From contig NC_060246.1 of assembly GCF_921293095.1 (NCBI RefSeq), forward strand, positions 12,418,001 to 12,482,000: DNA of 64,000 bases, read 5' to 3'. A program made the translations under genes and the position numbers. Below are positions 1-11,396 of this stretch, piece by piece. The notes under the pieces are model-generated. The model saw only the letters and a program-made list of their open reading frames with translations. It was not told the DNA's origin and did no database searches. How positions within the stretch are numbered: the stretch's first letter is position 1; the number at the start of each line of letters is the position of its first letter. This stretch comes from Ischnura elegans (Eukaryota; Arthropoda; Insecta; Odonata; Coenagrionidae).

Positions 1-464
1 TATTTTCGCCACCAAAAATCGCACGAAGGCTTTTTGATTGGTTGACCTCAATAAATAAATGAATACTTGAAGAGGACAAATAAATTACAAATCATGAACA
101 CTGGGATTGTCTACTAAAAGTGCTATATCTCCTTATGGACTGTGAAAGACATCGGGTCGCTCTGGTGACAGTAGCGGATACAGAAAAACTCAAGGGGGGG
201 CACAAAATATATCTTGAGTTACTTTTAATTTTATTGTAATAAAAAATGAAGTCACAGGTAAAGTTTAAGAAAGTTTTAATGAAAGTGATTACACACATAT
301 AAAAGACAATGTCATCATATGATATTGAAAAGTTGCAATTGGAGTTATGAAATGTTTGGCAATACGGGTCCCCATTATTTTTTTGTTTTTAATCATCCCA
401 TCAGTAAGTGGTGCAAAGTGGCTATTACTGGGAAAGACTAATAAAAGAAGCCATCGAAATCAGG
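1..464. other. No gene recognised
   Basis: AT-rich sequence with no long open frame and no recognisable domain. The short reading frames have no protein-like composition. It ends where a hAT-like terminal sequence begins at about 465. Confidence 0.5.
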
Positions 465-541
465 CAGTGGCGTAGCCAGGAATTTCGCTCGGGGGTGGGG
501 GGGGGCAAAACAAGGGGGGGAAATTTAACCAGGGTACTAAC
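465..541 (+). mobile_element. hAT-like element terminus
   Basis: The sequence opens with CAGTGGCGTAGCCAGG followed by G-runs. This is a common 5' terminus of non-autonomous hAT elements in arthropod and other animal genomes. I did not find a matching inverted end or an 8-bp duplication nearby, so this is a solitary end or a decayed copy whose right boundary is unknown. Confidence 0.4.
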
Positions 542-1555
542 AATAAGTAGAGGGTTTTAAACTAATTTTAACACTTTTCATAATAAAAAGAACTTCATTT
601 TTCCAAGAAATCTTTTATAAATTCATCATTTTTCAATATTTGGTTTTATTTTGTGATGCAAAGGTAGTGTGCTTTGTCTTTAGCCAAGAATTTTTCCTTA
701 TGTAATATTCTGCATGGAGTTGTAAGTAACGTATTAGCTTTGCTTTCTCATGTCGAAATTTTCCATTAGTTCATTTTCTACATGGACTTGGTGTGCCGGT
801 ACATTTAATTCTTATAACCCTCCTCCAAAATCACACTTCTCGCACGCACATCTGATGATAACATTAAATACCAATGAATTTCCTTTTGTTCCATTTTCTA
901 GCGCTGTTAAGTTTCAATTTTCATGCATATATTTTATTAATTTATTTCGAATGCTCCGTCTCCGAATTCCCCTTAACTTTTTATTTCAATCTATACATAC
1001 CTACCATACCATTCCGAAGTGAGTTAAGTTGGTTCAACTGACTGAACACAGCATAGTTGGTGAGATCGAAGATAATAATCTTATCATCTGTCAAAGTGAC
1101 TCGTGGATCAAACAAATTCTTTGAAAAAAATGTTTTCATAGTAGTTTAGCTCAGTGCACTTACTAATGCATGATATTTTCACCTGCAAATAGCTTTCTAA
1201 GTTACTGGTATTTTATTGATAGAAGAAATTGCTTTTGTGGTCGGCGTTGTAAAAATGTCCTTAGATTTTCCTTTATCAGAATGATTATATTCATTGTCAA
1301 TTTTTCCGCGTTGGCACGATAACAGTCTAGGCTCTGAAAAGAGAATATTCCACTTTTCGTCAAAGGGTCGAATGCAAGAGGACTAGATGGAAGAGTCATG
1401 AGTTCGTCCCATCGATAGTTGATTCGGTTGGCTAATAATTTTTCTCCTCACTAATCACAAAACGGGAAAAAAGCCTGAGAAGCGGGGGAGGAAAAAGAAG
1501 AAAAGGAAAGTGGCATTGAATTCCCATGCTTCCCAACAATGGCCGAAAGGAATTT
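542..1555. other. No gene recognised
   Basis: AT-rich sequence with short reading frames of low-complexity composition. I see no splice-bounded exon, RNA gene or clear repeat. Confidence 0.45.
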
Positions 1556-2130
1556 CCCCACGTAGCCACTTAATGCAGTAGGTCAGTGGAGCGAGCGAAA
1601 GGGATGTACTACGAGCCACTCCTCTAAGACCGTTAGCCTACACTCCCGCCAGCCAACACTACCCCGCAACAGCGGGAGCCGCTGGCTGGAGTAAATAAAA
1701 AAGTGTAACTCATTATAAGGCTTTCGCCCGACTTGTATCGCCGGTTTCCTCCGAGGGCTGTGGGCGGGAGGCATATGACGAGGTGGGGAAAGGGCAGTTT
1801 TAGCGTGTCGAGTATGAGAGGGCCATCGATGAGAGAGGTAGGAACGTGTGAAAGGTCAAGGTGATCTGGAGATCCAAGGGAAGGGGATGAGAGACGGGGG
1901 GTGGGTTGACGATGGGTCTCCGTGAGGACGCCGTCGTCTGTCCGGCGGGTGGGACGGACGTCCTTGGTCGCAGAATGGGTTGGGACGCCTTCGGTGAGGA
2001 GAGGCTTGGAAGGGAATTTCCCCATCGCGCCGTCATCAATGGGCAAATAAATACCACCGCGGTTCCACGGGCATTCATGTCTCCGCGGGTGGGGATGGGA
2101 TCGTAATGGAGATTTGAAAGTAGCATGCTT
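1556..2130. other. GC-rich block of unknown nature
   Basis: The composition shifts to GC/CpG-rich relative to both flanks, and overlapping open frames of 100-137 codons appear on the minus strand. Those peptides are rich in Pro, Ser, Arg and Thr and match no family I know, so the frames probably reflect composition. It could be part of an LTR or leader of a retroelement, given the copia gag fragment just to the right, or a CpG-rich regulatory block. Confidence 0.3.
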
Positions 2131-2237
2131 AAATCAACTACGGTGAGCAGACGGCTCTATCACTCGCGTGGGCTTCCTCGTCAGGTCGGTTAGGAGGGCT
2201 ATTTTTGCCATGGACTGAACGAAGACAGATGCAAGTC

Positions 2238-2292
2238 CCAGCAGTGGCGGATACATATGGGGGGCGCAGGGGGCGCCCCCCCTTTGTGACCA
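2238..2292 (+). mobile_element. hAT-like terminus abutting copia fragment
   Basis: CAGTGGCGGATACATATGGG and the following G/C-run resemble the start of hAT-type non-autonomous elements. The block lies exactly where the neighbouring copia gag frame loses its zinc knuckle, which suggests an insertion there. No opposite terminus was found. Confidence 0.35.
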
Positions 2293-2622
2293 GTCCTCTT
2301 GCATCGGCGACAGCGGAACGGGAATTTTCTCTGCATCTTCGGCGCATCAACGTCCTTGTCTCTCGAACTTGGGCCTCGCGTCATTTGTTTCCTCGACGAT
2401 CGCGCGATGAGAGCACCAGCCGTTTCGTTGCCTTGGAATTTCTGCATCCGGGTCTCCGTTTCTTCAAGAATTTTCACCTTCAGCGACTCTGGATCGGGAA
2501 GATTATCACGTGATTCAATGGCACATCTGAAATTTTCATACGAGCTCGGTACACTATACAGCAACATAATCGTTTTCCACGTCTGACTGAGTTTAACGCC
2601 GTCCACTCTGTTGAAATTTTCA
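2293..2622 (-). pseudogene. Copia-type gag fragment
   Basis: Read on the minus strand, the frame gives a gag segment typical of Ty1/copia retrotransposons. It contains a stretch like PSSYENFRCAIESRDNLP, the hallmark 'LP-sY-F--aiesrd-LP' region of the UBN2-type copia gag. Then comes a charged helix and the start of a CCHC zinc knuckle (CRRCKRTGHKGG) whose last cysteine is missing. Gag packages element RNA into cytoplasmic particles; this copy is only about 110 codons and cannot be functional. The open frame runs on into unrelated G/C-rich sequence after the knuckle. No protease, integrase or RT follows. Confidence 0.65.
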
Positions 2623-2718
2623 CTCAGCTGACTGTGGTTCCAATCCCCCGGTCGCAGAGCGATAGCGGAGCATGCTTACTCGGAAGATGGACATCGAATT
2701 TTAATCGACGAGACGCAG

Positions 2719-2842
2719 GTGTTAGCCCAAGAAAAGTTCTATCATCGACGACTAATTTGGGAGGCTATTGAAATTGAAAAATGCCCCCAAAATTTCAACA
2801 GAGTGGACGGCGTTAAACTCAGTCAGACGTGGAAAACGGTTT
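2719..2842 (+). pseudogene. Inverted second copia gag scrap
   Basis: Positions 2789-2839 repeat, in opposite orientation, the gag stretch at 2573-2622 (encoding FNRVDGVKLSQTWKT). The upstream codons (QEKFYHRRLIWEAIEIEKC) may be more of the same gag. The two scraps face each other across about 170 bp, suggesting an inversion or two insertions. Non-functional. Confidence 0.5.
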
Positions 2843-4247
2843 ACCGAAAGAGAAAAAGGCGAATATGTTACCAACAAGGTTATACGCTAGATAAGAAGAA
2901 GAGTCCGCTCGCCTCTCAAGGACAGGGGTGAGAGTTCTGCTGACGTCAGCTCCGCCCTCCTCCCCCACTATTCCGGTGGATGGGGGAGTTTGGGCGAGTA
3001 TATTAATTGACCACCAATTCCGTAATTTCATTCATCGCCTGATGATGCGCCCTGTAACGGACGCGAAAGCTTGCACGACAAAGCGCAACACGCAGCTGCG
3101 CCCGGAAGCCGTTAGCAAAGATGCCTCTCGCTACGAAAACCTACATTCAAAGCTATTTCTCGAAGTGTTCAAATAATTTCAGAAAATATAGAATAAACAA
3201 ATCGAAAAATATTTGTTTTGGTTACGAATGTTTATATTTAAAATTTTGAAGGACCAAAATTGATAAAAGTGTTGTTTGACTATTAAATCTTTTCTTAAGC
3301 AGTGGCGGAACGGCATTCCAACGCCATGACACCACTGGTGACTATCCCGTCATAACGGTTAGTATGAACAGCTCTCCTCCAAATAACGCCGAAATTTTTC
3401 CTAGCAACCCCCTGTAATGCCCACGTCAATCTCCGGTTCCTCGCGCTTTCCTTTCCCGGCATTGATCAGCCAGATAATCGACAGTCTCGTGCTCCGCTCT
3501 TACAGAGAGACAGATGCTTAGTAAGCCTTCTTTTCTTCATTCTGACGGAGTATATTGCGAACGAAAAAACAGTCGGATTATTTTACCCCTTCTTAGCATG
3601 CCATCGAGAAAATTCGGCGCATTAAGTAGGCCACCAGACTCTTTCGAATTGCTCCGCGCAGAGGAAACGCCTATCGCAAAATTCCCTTCAAATGTCACCC
3701 AAAATGCATCCAGGAAAAATATTTGCAGCCAATTGAGCAATGGTGGAATCACCTATTGCACATAATTTTACTCCTCCCTTGATTTTATAAAATAGAAACA
3801 AAAATCGTGCCTATATTCGGCACTGGTGACGATGGATGGTGCGTTTATAATTTTTTTCTTCATTTTTTTCTTATACCACCGAAAACAGCATCATTGGTGA
3901 AATATGATTTAATGCTTTCCCGGCGAATAATGTTGGTAAACTTTTCTCGGGATTCCCACCGGGTTAATGTTTTAATATCGGCCAACGTTTCAAGTACCGT
4001 CTCGGCACTCATCATCAGGGCTGAATATTGATTTATTTAGTGTTTGGTTGCTAAGTCCCATTGTTGTAATAAATTTAGTTAAATAAAAAAATATATATAT
4101 ATTTAAAAATAATAATAAAATAAAATACGATGTCAATTCTTTTATCGCACCTATAATAAACAGTCTAATTTCCTTATGTGGCCTATTTATATAAATGAAG
4201 TTCTATAACTGTAATTTCGAAAAAATATTGTCAACTGCATCAAGATT
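2843..4247. other. No gene recognised
   Basis: Mixed sequence with short open frames only. A CAGTGGCGGAACGGC stretch near 3301 resembles a hAT-type end but has no confirmed partner. An AT dinucleotide tract lies near 4090. No exon or RNA gene seen. Confidence 0.4.
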
Positions 4248-4371
4248 GGCTATCTCTGTGACTGTAGGTGGCGTTAATTTTAGATTTGTGCATTCGCGAA
4301 TTTTCCCTCACTTCTAGAATAAAAAAACTTCACTTCTAAAATTAACGCCACCTACAGTCACAGAGATAGCC
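4248..4371. repeat. 124-bp palindromic MITE/foldback
   Basis: The two ends are inverted copies of each other over about 37 bp: the left arm starts GGCTATCTCTGTGACTGTAG and the right arm ends with its complement. Between them lie about 50 bp of unique sequence. The compact size and near-perfect arms fit a miniature inverted-repeat element. No target-site duplication could be fixed because the ends are themselves palindromic. Confidence 0.75.
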
Positions 4372-4602
4372 AGTGAATACAGTGCGACGAGAAACTTTTC
4401 AAAGCTTGCTGATCCTTATGTTCCAATGTATATAGTGATTGTCATGCTTCTTCGTATCTTCATTCTTTATTTCAACATTTACCTGATTCCTAATGCAATC
4501 ACGTAAATTTCTCGCAACTTCATCACGAACTACTCCATCGCACAACATGTAAAAAAGACAAATCAAATAAAACTGATGAGACTCTATGAGGCATTTTTTC
4601 CC

Positions 4603-4910
4603 ATAAACATCGGGTTGCAACTCCTTTGTTACTGAGCTATGGCAACGTAAATATTTTTATGCACTTTGCTGTTATCATGAAAACGGTCTTTCTTGGGTAT
4701 CTAGTAAGCCTTTTCGACAACTCTGAGTTCCTGAGGACATTAAAAATGATTAATTTTGGATGAAAATGTGCGATTATAATTACCTGAAATGTATAATATT
4801 TGAGCTTAATTAAACGAGAACTTTGAACGAGTATAAAAAATACGACTACGCAATCTCACTCATTTTGAGATTCTTTCAGACAATTTTTGGCACATTTTTA
4901 TCCAAATTCG
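4603..4910. repeat. Dispersed foldback repeat, copy 1
   Basis: This block aligns with 23245-23565: both share a stretch ending in GAAAACGG, a TTTCTTGGGTAT motif, then an inverted pair of arms. The arms here are TTGGATGAAAATGTGCGATT near 4757 and its diverged complement near 4880-4905. An old non-autonomous element present twice in the window. Confidence 0.55.
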
Positions 4911-4944
4911 TACAGTTATGGGCGTAAGTACATCAAGCGTTACA

Positions 4945-5168
4945 CAAGCGTAAAACGAATTAGGTTGGGAGCCACGAAGGCTGCACACACTAAGCTTAGA
5001 TTGTTTGAGCAATTGAGATTGGATATCTTTAAGAGTGACACGGAAAGCATATTAGAGCCCCACTACATTTCCAGGTCCGACAGCAACGATAAATTAAGAG
5101 AGATATTTTGCCGAACGAATAGGCATGGGAACTCGTTCCCCCCCCCCTCCCACGATAAAGGACTTTAA
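4945..5168 (+). pseudogene. Non-LTR RT C-terminal fragment
   Basis: The translation includes RLFEQLRLDIFKSDTES and a later ISRSDSNDKLREIFCRTNRH. This parallels, at low identity, the fragment on the opposite strand at 5667-5993 (LLDKFKSS..., YYGRSDHINKIREIDCRTDR). That region is the C-terminal tail downstream of the reverse transcriptase in CR1/jockey-type elements. 5'-truncated and not functional. Confidence 0.5.
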
Positions 5169-5666
5169 TAAATATAGGCGTAAATTTGTTGGAGTGTTTC
5201 ATTTTTATGTGTAAAAGGCTGGTGTCCTAACTTCCCCCGCTACACGCCTATTTGCAAAAATGTGCTAGGCATTATCATCGCCACATGCGTTCAGTGTAAT
5301 TTTCGTGGAAAACTGATTTTAGAATTTAATGTTTACTCTAAAAAAAATCTTCTTCTTCTTCCTTCCAGGATCAGGCCACTGAGACTGTTCCGGCTCCACA
5401 TTACCATATTTTTCTTGGTCTTCCTTTACTTCTACATCTACTTCTACATAATACCCTGCGAGCCACCTCTAGGGTGTTTGGCAGGGGGTGATCAATCACC
5501 AGCATGCAGCATGCATTTGGACTCCCACATGCACACCACACGGTCCAAAAAACGTCCCGTATGCTAACAGACTATACTACTATATGCTGTTAGAAATAAT
5601 AATTGAAATAAGAAACATGCATTAATTTTTACATATGTTATTAGGCTACACTACAAGTCATGCAAT

Positions 5667-5993
5667 CTATTTACGAGTTCCATTGCTGCCGTTATAATCT
5701 CTTATTGATCGTGGAAAAAATGACATTCGGAATCTGTCTGTTCTACAATCTATCTCTCTTATTTTATTTATATGATCTGATCTTCCGTAGTATGTTGGCG
5801 TCCGTAAGATATGGCTAACTTCGTCAGAAAAGACACTGCTCTTGAATTTATCTAACAGGTTTAGTCTATTTTTCAATCTATGGTCCGACAGAGATTCCCA
5901 TCCGAGTTTATCTAAGAGGTCAGTTACGCTAACAAGACTATCGTAACGACCTTTCACATACCTGGCAGCTCTTCTTTGCACGCGTTCTAATTC
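5667..5993 (-). pseudogene. Non-LTR RT C-terminal fragment
   Basis: The minus-strand frame begins QRRAARYVKGRYDSLVSVT and continues LLDKLGWESLSDHRLKNRL. This is the well-known 'vQRRAARfv...y....SVT.lL..LgW..L..RR...rL..lyk' C-terminal segment of CR1/L2/jockey-type LINE polyproteins. The frame stays open for about 104 codons to a stop near 5670, but everything upstream (endonuclease, RT) is missing. A dead 5'-truncated insertion. Confidence 0.75.
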
Positions 5994-6074
5994 TGTTACC
6001 TATATACTTCTTATGCCAAATTATACATATATTATTATATATTATACATTTATTATAAATTATACATATTTATT

Positions 6075-6475
6075 ATATATATAAGTTATACTTCTATTGC
6101 CAAATAGTTTATATTCCATTGCTTGTTTTGGAATTATTTCATTTGGCATTGGAAGTGTATGTTCTTTCCATCTGTGTTTGTAGTCTTGTAGTTTATCAGT
6201 GACTGCCTCAACACCTAGTTCATCTCTTATTTGAGTGTTTCTTAATTTATCCAATCTTATGAAGCCTTTCACTTAAATCACACATCTTAAAAATTTCATT
6301 TCCGATGATTCTATCTGCCTTGATTCATTCTTTCTGGTGCCCAACATTCTGATCTGTAGAGTACAGGAGGGACTACCATCACTTTACAAAATTTTATTTG
6401 AATTACTTTTTTCGTTTTGTTAGCTGCAGGTCTTCTAATTGTGCCGCATATTCTCTGGAAAGTGAAGTATTCTTT
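6075..6475 (-). pseudogene. RTE/LINE RT C-terminal fragment
   Basis: The minus-strand frame 6272-6060 reads KGFIRLDKLRNTQIRDELGV, then DYKHRWKEHTLPMPNEIIPK. These match the post-RT segment of LINE polyproteins ('RLDKLRN..IR.EL......d.i..Y..rW..H..RM...RiPk'). Further upstream on the same strand (about 6310-6470) other frames encode remnants like PPVLYRSECWAP, the 'LLYGSECW' motif, so frameshifts separate the pieces. Degenerate and non-functional. Confidence 0.65.
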
Positions 6476-6530
6476 TTAGAAAAGTTAAATACACCAACGG
6501 ATGAACTACGCCATAAAAAATAGTTTATAT

Positions 6531-6600
6531 AGCCGGGATTCGAACCCGGATCTCCCTATTGCCGGTCTGGTGTGTTAGCCAGTTACACCACCAAGCCATT
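6531..6600 (-). repeat. tRNA-derived SINE head
   Basis: On the minus strand the block has a box-A-like TGGTGTAACTGG and a perfect box B (GGGTTCGAATCCC) with a CCGGG/CCCGG T-stem. The anticodon arm does not fold into a five-pair stem, and no acceptor stem closes, so this is a SINE head or tRNA pseudogene rather than a working tRNA. Confidence 0.55.
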
Positions 6601-7388
6601 TTCTAAGAGCGAATTTCGGGATGGGTTTTACCGAACAAGATGTTGACGTCACAAGTCCACACTGTGGCACATGTTGCAACGGTCGTGCTTACTAAGCCAC
6701 TGTGGGGGTGAAAAACCCTTATTTTGTCGCTGGTCTGCGACGACGAATTTCAAAGCACTGCGACGAAGAAGCATTTCAAAGCACGAATGTGGAAATAGTG
6801 CGTCGAATAGCTTGAAAATCATTTATTTGTTTATTTTTCTTTACATTGCATATGTGCTTTAAATAATAACCACATTAATGAACATGATTTACAAATAAAG
6901 TTTCGCATACGAATCCATTTCTTTTAGTGAACCATGCTACACTTAATAGCAACTGTGCTACGGAATGTTTTAATTATTTTGAGCTCTTGGGATCATGACC
7001 AAGGAAAACAGTGCGATTTATTATAGGACTGCCATAGGAAGGAGCTTGAAGGTCGTGCATAATTTGGTAAGTTCCAGAACGTCATAGCTCCTATTATCGT
7101 CTTGAGCTATTGAGACGCATAATAAGTTAACAAACGACATAATTACTCTTTTTAAGCTCCTTCCATTTGATAGACTTGATATTTAGGATGCATAATTCGA
7201 TCAATTTATTAAATCTCATAACGTACAGTTTTCAAATCCTGGTTCTTTCTATTAACGTTTTTCCTTGAACTTGCGATTTCCTATTGATCTTTCTTGCAAA
7301 GTAAAGGTAAAGTGAAAATGTCTTGGGAGCCAAAGCAGTACCATATTTATGAGATATTATTATGGAAATATTATATATTACTTCTCGA
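6601..7388. other. No gene recognised
   Basis: AT-rich spacer; one 63-codon frame at 6671-6862 has no recognisable motif. No repeat relationship noticed. Confidence 0.45.
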
Positions 7389-7442
7389 ATACTCCATGGA
7401 AACCTACCTTAATCGGTAGAATACTATAATAATAATAATAAT
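7389..7442 (+). mobile_element. RTE-B LINE 3' tail, short copy
   Basis: The 50-odd bases beginning TACTCCATGGAAACCTACCT and ending in an (ATA)n tail match the 3' ends of the LINE at 61866-61911 and of the fragment at 8029-8367. This is a severely 5'-truncated insertion, defined by the shared 3' UTR and simple-repeat tail. Confidence 0.7.
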
Positions 7443-8028
7443 CAATCTCTGACACAATTTTCAATGAATCGCGTTCCTCGCGTTCCCCCTGAGAGAGAAT
7501 TTATATCTCACCGCGTAGACTAACCGAGAATAAACACAAATAATGAAATTCTCCCTTACCACGCTGATCCCGCTCTCATCGTGAATATTAATTTTATTCG
7601 CGAGCGTAAGTATTTTTAAAGGACCCCAGGCCTCGAAGACGAGGAAAACAATTTATGGAGGAGGTGTAAATCTCGGGGGGAATAGATTAAAAAAAAAAAT
7701 TCCGAAAATCCGAGTCACTGATTACATGTTCAAGGCTATACACTACATCACACCCTTTCTAGACCTGCTTAAAACCCCCTCCCTGCCTCTTACCCCTTTC
7801 CCAACTTACCTCCCCTCCCCGCTATCCCTTGTCACACGCGCCAGTTCCCAAGGCTTTGGACCTCCTCAACGCCAGCCCCGTCCTCTGAATGCCAAGTAAG
7901 GGGTGCGCTTACATCGGTGAAGTCATTCCGGGAGTTTTTGCCGTCGTGGAACAAGGCCGATGGCAAACTCAATCTAACGGTGAAAGGACGCGACGTATGC
8001 CGCTGCGATTTTAAATCTGAATTTTTGT
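7443..8028. other. No gene recognised
   Basis: Spacer between two LINE 3' fragments, with a poly-A run near 7690 and C-rich tracts near 7800. No frame with domain content. Confidence 0.45.
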
Positions 8029-8367
8029 CCGAGAGGTGAAATGGACGGAGAGGAAGAGGAACGACGAAGTGCTGGACATGGTGGATGAAGGGAGGTAGCT
8101 TTTAGATGCGGTACGAAGGAGACGGAATGTATGGATGGAAAGAGTACTTAAGAGGGGATGGGATGTTGAAAACAGTGTTAGAGGGAAGAATGTTAGGTAA
8201 ACGAGGGAGGGGAAGAAAGAGAATAGTATTCATGCATGGATTGAAAGAGAGTAGGCCTTACAATAAATTGAAGAGGGCAGTGCTTGAAGGAAAGGGAGGC
8301 TCCCAGATCACCTCTTTAGTACTCCATGGAAACCTACCTTAATCGGTAGAATACTATAATAATAATT
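8029..8367 (+). pseudogene. RTE-B LINE 3' fragment
   Basis: Aligned with 61582-61911, this is the last part of the RT C-terminal region (encoding EVKWTERKRNDEVLDMV-like residues with stops) plus the 3' UTR and (ATA)n tail. The open frame 8106-8342 is a remnant in a shifted frame (IGKRGRGRKR-type tail). A 5'-truncated dead LINE copy of the same family as the element at 58622-61911. Confidence 0.75.
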
Positions 8368-8689
8368 ATGGAGAACTACATAATGCGTGTTTACTAAAAC
8401 GTGAGCTTACTTAATGGGCCCTCACTTAATGTCTCAATTATTTTTTAAATTGAAACATACATATTTTTATATAAAATTGACTGATATTTAGAACTAATAT
8501 ACCGTATCACGTGGAATTACACTCGTATTTCAATGCATTGAAAAGAAACAAAGTGAAACCTGATAGTGTTTTTTACTGTACCATAGAGACTAATAAAGAT
8601 CGCCCGATAGTTTCATTTCAAATCAAACGAATCACTACATCTGCTTCTAAAGATTTCCGCAGCATACCTAACTACATTTTGAAGTAATT

Positions 8690-10140
8690 AATTACTTTCT
8701 TTTGAGGAGGATATTTTATAGGTGCAGTTAACCACCTCAATAAAACTTTTTTTCCACCACTGGTTGCGTGAATTTTGTGCCAACACTTTCTCGTGAAGAT
8801 TCACCGATTTACTTCTATTCTTTGTGAAAAGATTTTGGACTAGTCTATCAATAATAAACACTCCGATCTTCCGTCGAAATCTTGGATCAACCGCTTCTGC
8901 TATCTCGCTAGATGAACGGCAGTACAACACTTTAACTCCAGCACCAAATACAATGCATATCCATTTTATCGCAAGATACAATTATTGATCAGCTCACGAA
9001 AAATGTGTGCATCATTAGTTGCATGAAATATGTTCCCATCCTTTATCGTGTGAAGATTCGTCGAGTGACTCAAACGCCTTTTGCGACAAGTTTTGATACT
9101 TTTTGGTTAGTGCATGGTCTATCAGTAATAAACGCTCCAGTCTTTACCACTTGTTGCTTTGCATCGGGTCAATTTATGGTGGAGGATATCCCTAGAAATG
9201 ATTTAAGTGCATGCTTAGTGGTAAATATATTCATTGAAGAAAATACAAAAAATTCCCATACATGGGTAGTATATTACTTCAAGTGGCCCGGAAATTCAAA
9301 GGTCCGTTGTTCGATTCCCGGTCCAGAGGAGTTTATTCTCAAGGCAATTCATGTATATTTAACCGCCATTTATGCGGAATACTTAAAACATTACACTTCA
9401 AGTAGTGATTAGCGTCAGCGTGCGCTCAAATGTTATTGTGTTGGCACTAAGGTTTCTAGAGAATTCTTTCAAATCGCAAGATTTAGGCCTGTTAAACACT
9501 GCCGCTCCTTCACTAAATCCCCATTCTATCGCAAGATGCAATAATTAATCAAAAAAGGAAAATTTTTGCCAATTACTAGTCGTGGAATCCCATTAGAGCC
9601 TAGCTAACTCATCGATATATTTCGAGTTACCGAAGAAATTAGCCAACGTCGCCGTGTGTGATGCATTATCTTCTTAAGCATAGCTTCTGTTAGCTGTAGC
9701 CGGCTTTACCAATTAAAGTTCCAGAATAACCGTTCAAATCGCAATATTTAGGCTTGTGTAACACTGTCATTCCTTCACTTAATCCCCATTTCATCGCAAA
9801 ATACAATAATTAATCACCGAATGAATATTTCTGCCCCTGACTTGTCGTGGAATCCCGGTAAGCGAAAATTGGGACAGGTTTCTACATCAGCTTATGAACG
9901 TATTGTCTGCAACATACCAACCTAAATTTTAATGTACTTCAATTACCTCCTTTTGAGGAGGATATCGCTAGGCACAGTTTACCACCTCAAGAAAAGTCTC
10001 TCCAAATCCTTAATAACGATTCAAGTCTCAAGATTTAAGCCTGTGCAACACTGCCATTCCTTCCATTAGACCGCAGAATCCCTATTTTATCGCAAGATGC
10101 AATAACTAATCGGTCGGTGAAAATTTTTGCCCATGACTAG
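8690..10140 (+). repeat. Degenerate repeat field
   Basis: Several related segments recur. 'TATCGCAAGATGCAATAA'-type blocks occur near 8967, 9530, 9795 and 10088. 'CTTTTGAGGAGGATAT' blocks occur near 8698 and 9950. 'GCAACACTGCCATTCCTTC'-type blocks occur near 9493, 9760 and 10045. Spacing is roughly 250-320 bp. I read this as an old, diverged tandem duplication. The two frames of about 100-135 codons here (8688-8981 minus, 9005-9412 plus) lie within repeats and show no family motif. Confidence 0.5.
9255..9405 (+). repeat. SINE-A copy 1
   Basis: About 150 bp with a box-B-like TTGTTCGATTCCCGG followed by a shared tail (GGCAATTCATGTATATTTAA, then CCGCC...). It aligns with 12225-12376 (minus) and 30752-30905 (plus). 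The 30752 copy has the best box A/B pair, identifying a tRNA-derived SINE family. Confidence 0.65.
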
Positions 10141-10770
10141 TGGAGGAATGTCGGTAGTACGCGTCCCCTCGACGTAACCTCCATCCATCCCCTCCAACAC
10201 TTTCCACTCTCATCCTCCGGCGACAGGATCCACCCCCACCCACGGACACTTTCCTTCGTCTCTCGGAGGATCCACCGTGGAGGATGGGAAAGCCTTCCGA
10301 CTCCCACCCACAAACCCCATCTCCCCAACGCACACCTCCCCCTATTCCTCTCTTGCACCTCTTCATCTATCCCATCCTCTCCACTCCTCCACTGTACACC
10401 GCTCCTCCCTGCACATATATGTATATAGACGCCCCATGGTCCCGCGCCCGAGCAATTCGCCTGCGTCTGCAGCGGGGCGAAGACCGAGCTTTTTTTGTGT
10501 GTATCAATAAATCTTATCGTCGTCCGAGGAACCAATGCACCATCACGTGGTGCGCTGAGCGAGCCGAGGATCATCCCCCCTTTCTACATTAGCAGAGGGG
10601 ACCCCCCGGGAAAAGGTGAGTTCGTGTGGGAGCCTCCAGCACCCCCTGAAGTTTTTCCGGCACCCCGCGGGAGGAAGCCGCGCACTGTTTCCTTGGATAC
10701 TGCATTGTGTGTTTTGTGTGCTAATTCGTGCCAATGCTTGATCGTGTGACGAATCTTCGAGTGACTTCAA
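10141..10770 (+). mobile_element. Candidate LTR and leader
   Basis: A GC-rich block carries a TATA-like ATATATGTATATAGA near 10414-10429 and AATAAA at 10506-10511. It then has a sequence like ACATTAGCAGAGGGGACC (about 10587), which sits where many gypsy/Pao elements have the LTR end and primer-binding region. I infer a decayed LTR-retrotransposon LTR. No second LTR and no gag/pol are visible, so it would be solo or truncated. Frames in the block (60-145 codons, both strands) have biased composition only. Confidence 0.35.
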
Positions 10771-11396
10771 CGCTTGGTGTTATCGAGTTTGGATTTTCTT
10801 TTGTTTACTGTGTGGACTATCCCTGGACGTACGCTACGATTTTGTCGCTAATAGGTGTGACATTCGACAATAGAAAGAGGTGAAACAGGTCTAGTGAACA
10901 AAGATGGACTATGAATGCTCTTTCTATGGCATATAATAGCTCGAATTTCCATGTTATGATCGAAATTGGACCTCATTCAAACGTAAACCTCAGAGTGCAC
11001 GACAATGTATCCCTAAACCTCGGTACGGCATGACTGTGGTTTCGTTTTTCCAGTGTAAAATAAATCCTAAAAGGAATAGTAGCAAAATTAGTGTTTATAA
11101 AATACACTAAAGACAAATGAGGGAGAGAGACGAAGCATGTCTTCGGCGAAGCCGGCGAATTTAAGGTCAACAGAAATGCATCGTAATGCCTGCGTCTATC
11201 ATCTTGCGAATGGAGGATATCATGCATAACTCTTTAATAGATGTCCTAAAAAATCTGGTCACATTGCTAAAAATAAAATACCTCGTAAAGGGAGAGTGAG
11301 TTATTCTTAGCTATTTCAGTGAAGAGATAAAAACAGTTCTTTTGACCGAAATATACGAGAGCATAAGTGATTGAACGAACTACGGCCGTTAAACAG
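10771..11396. other. No gene recognised
   Basis: Ordinary AT-rich sequence; an 84-codon minus-strand frame (10973-11227) has no recognisable motif. Confidence 0.45.

Noticed and set aside
1633..2046. 137-codon minus-strand ORF
   Set aside because: GC-rich composition gives long frames on both strands at once; no family resemblance.
6531..6600. tRNA gene on the minus strand
   Set aside because: Good box A/B and T-arm, but the anticodon and acceptor stems do not close; treated as a SINE head.
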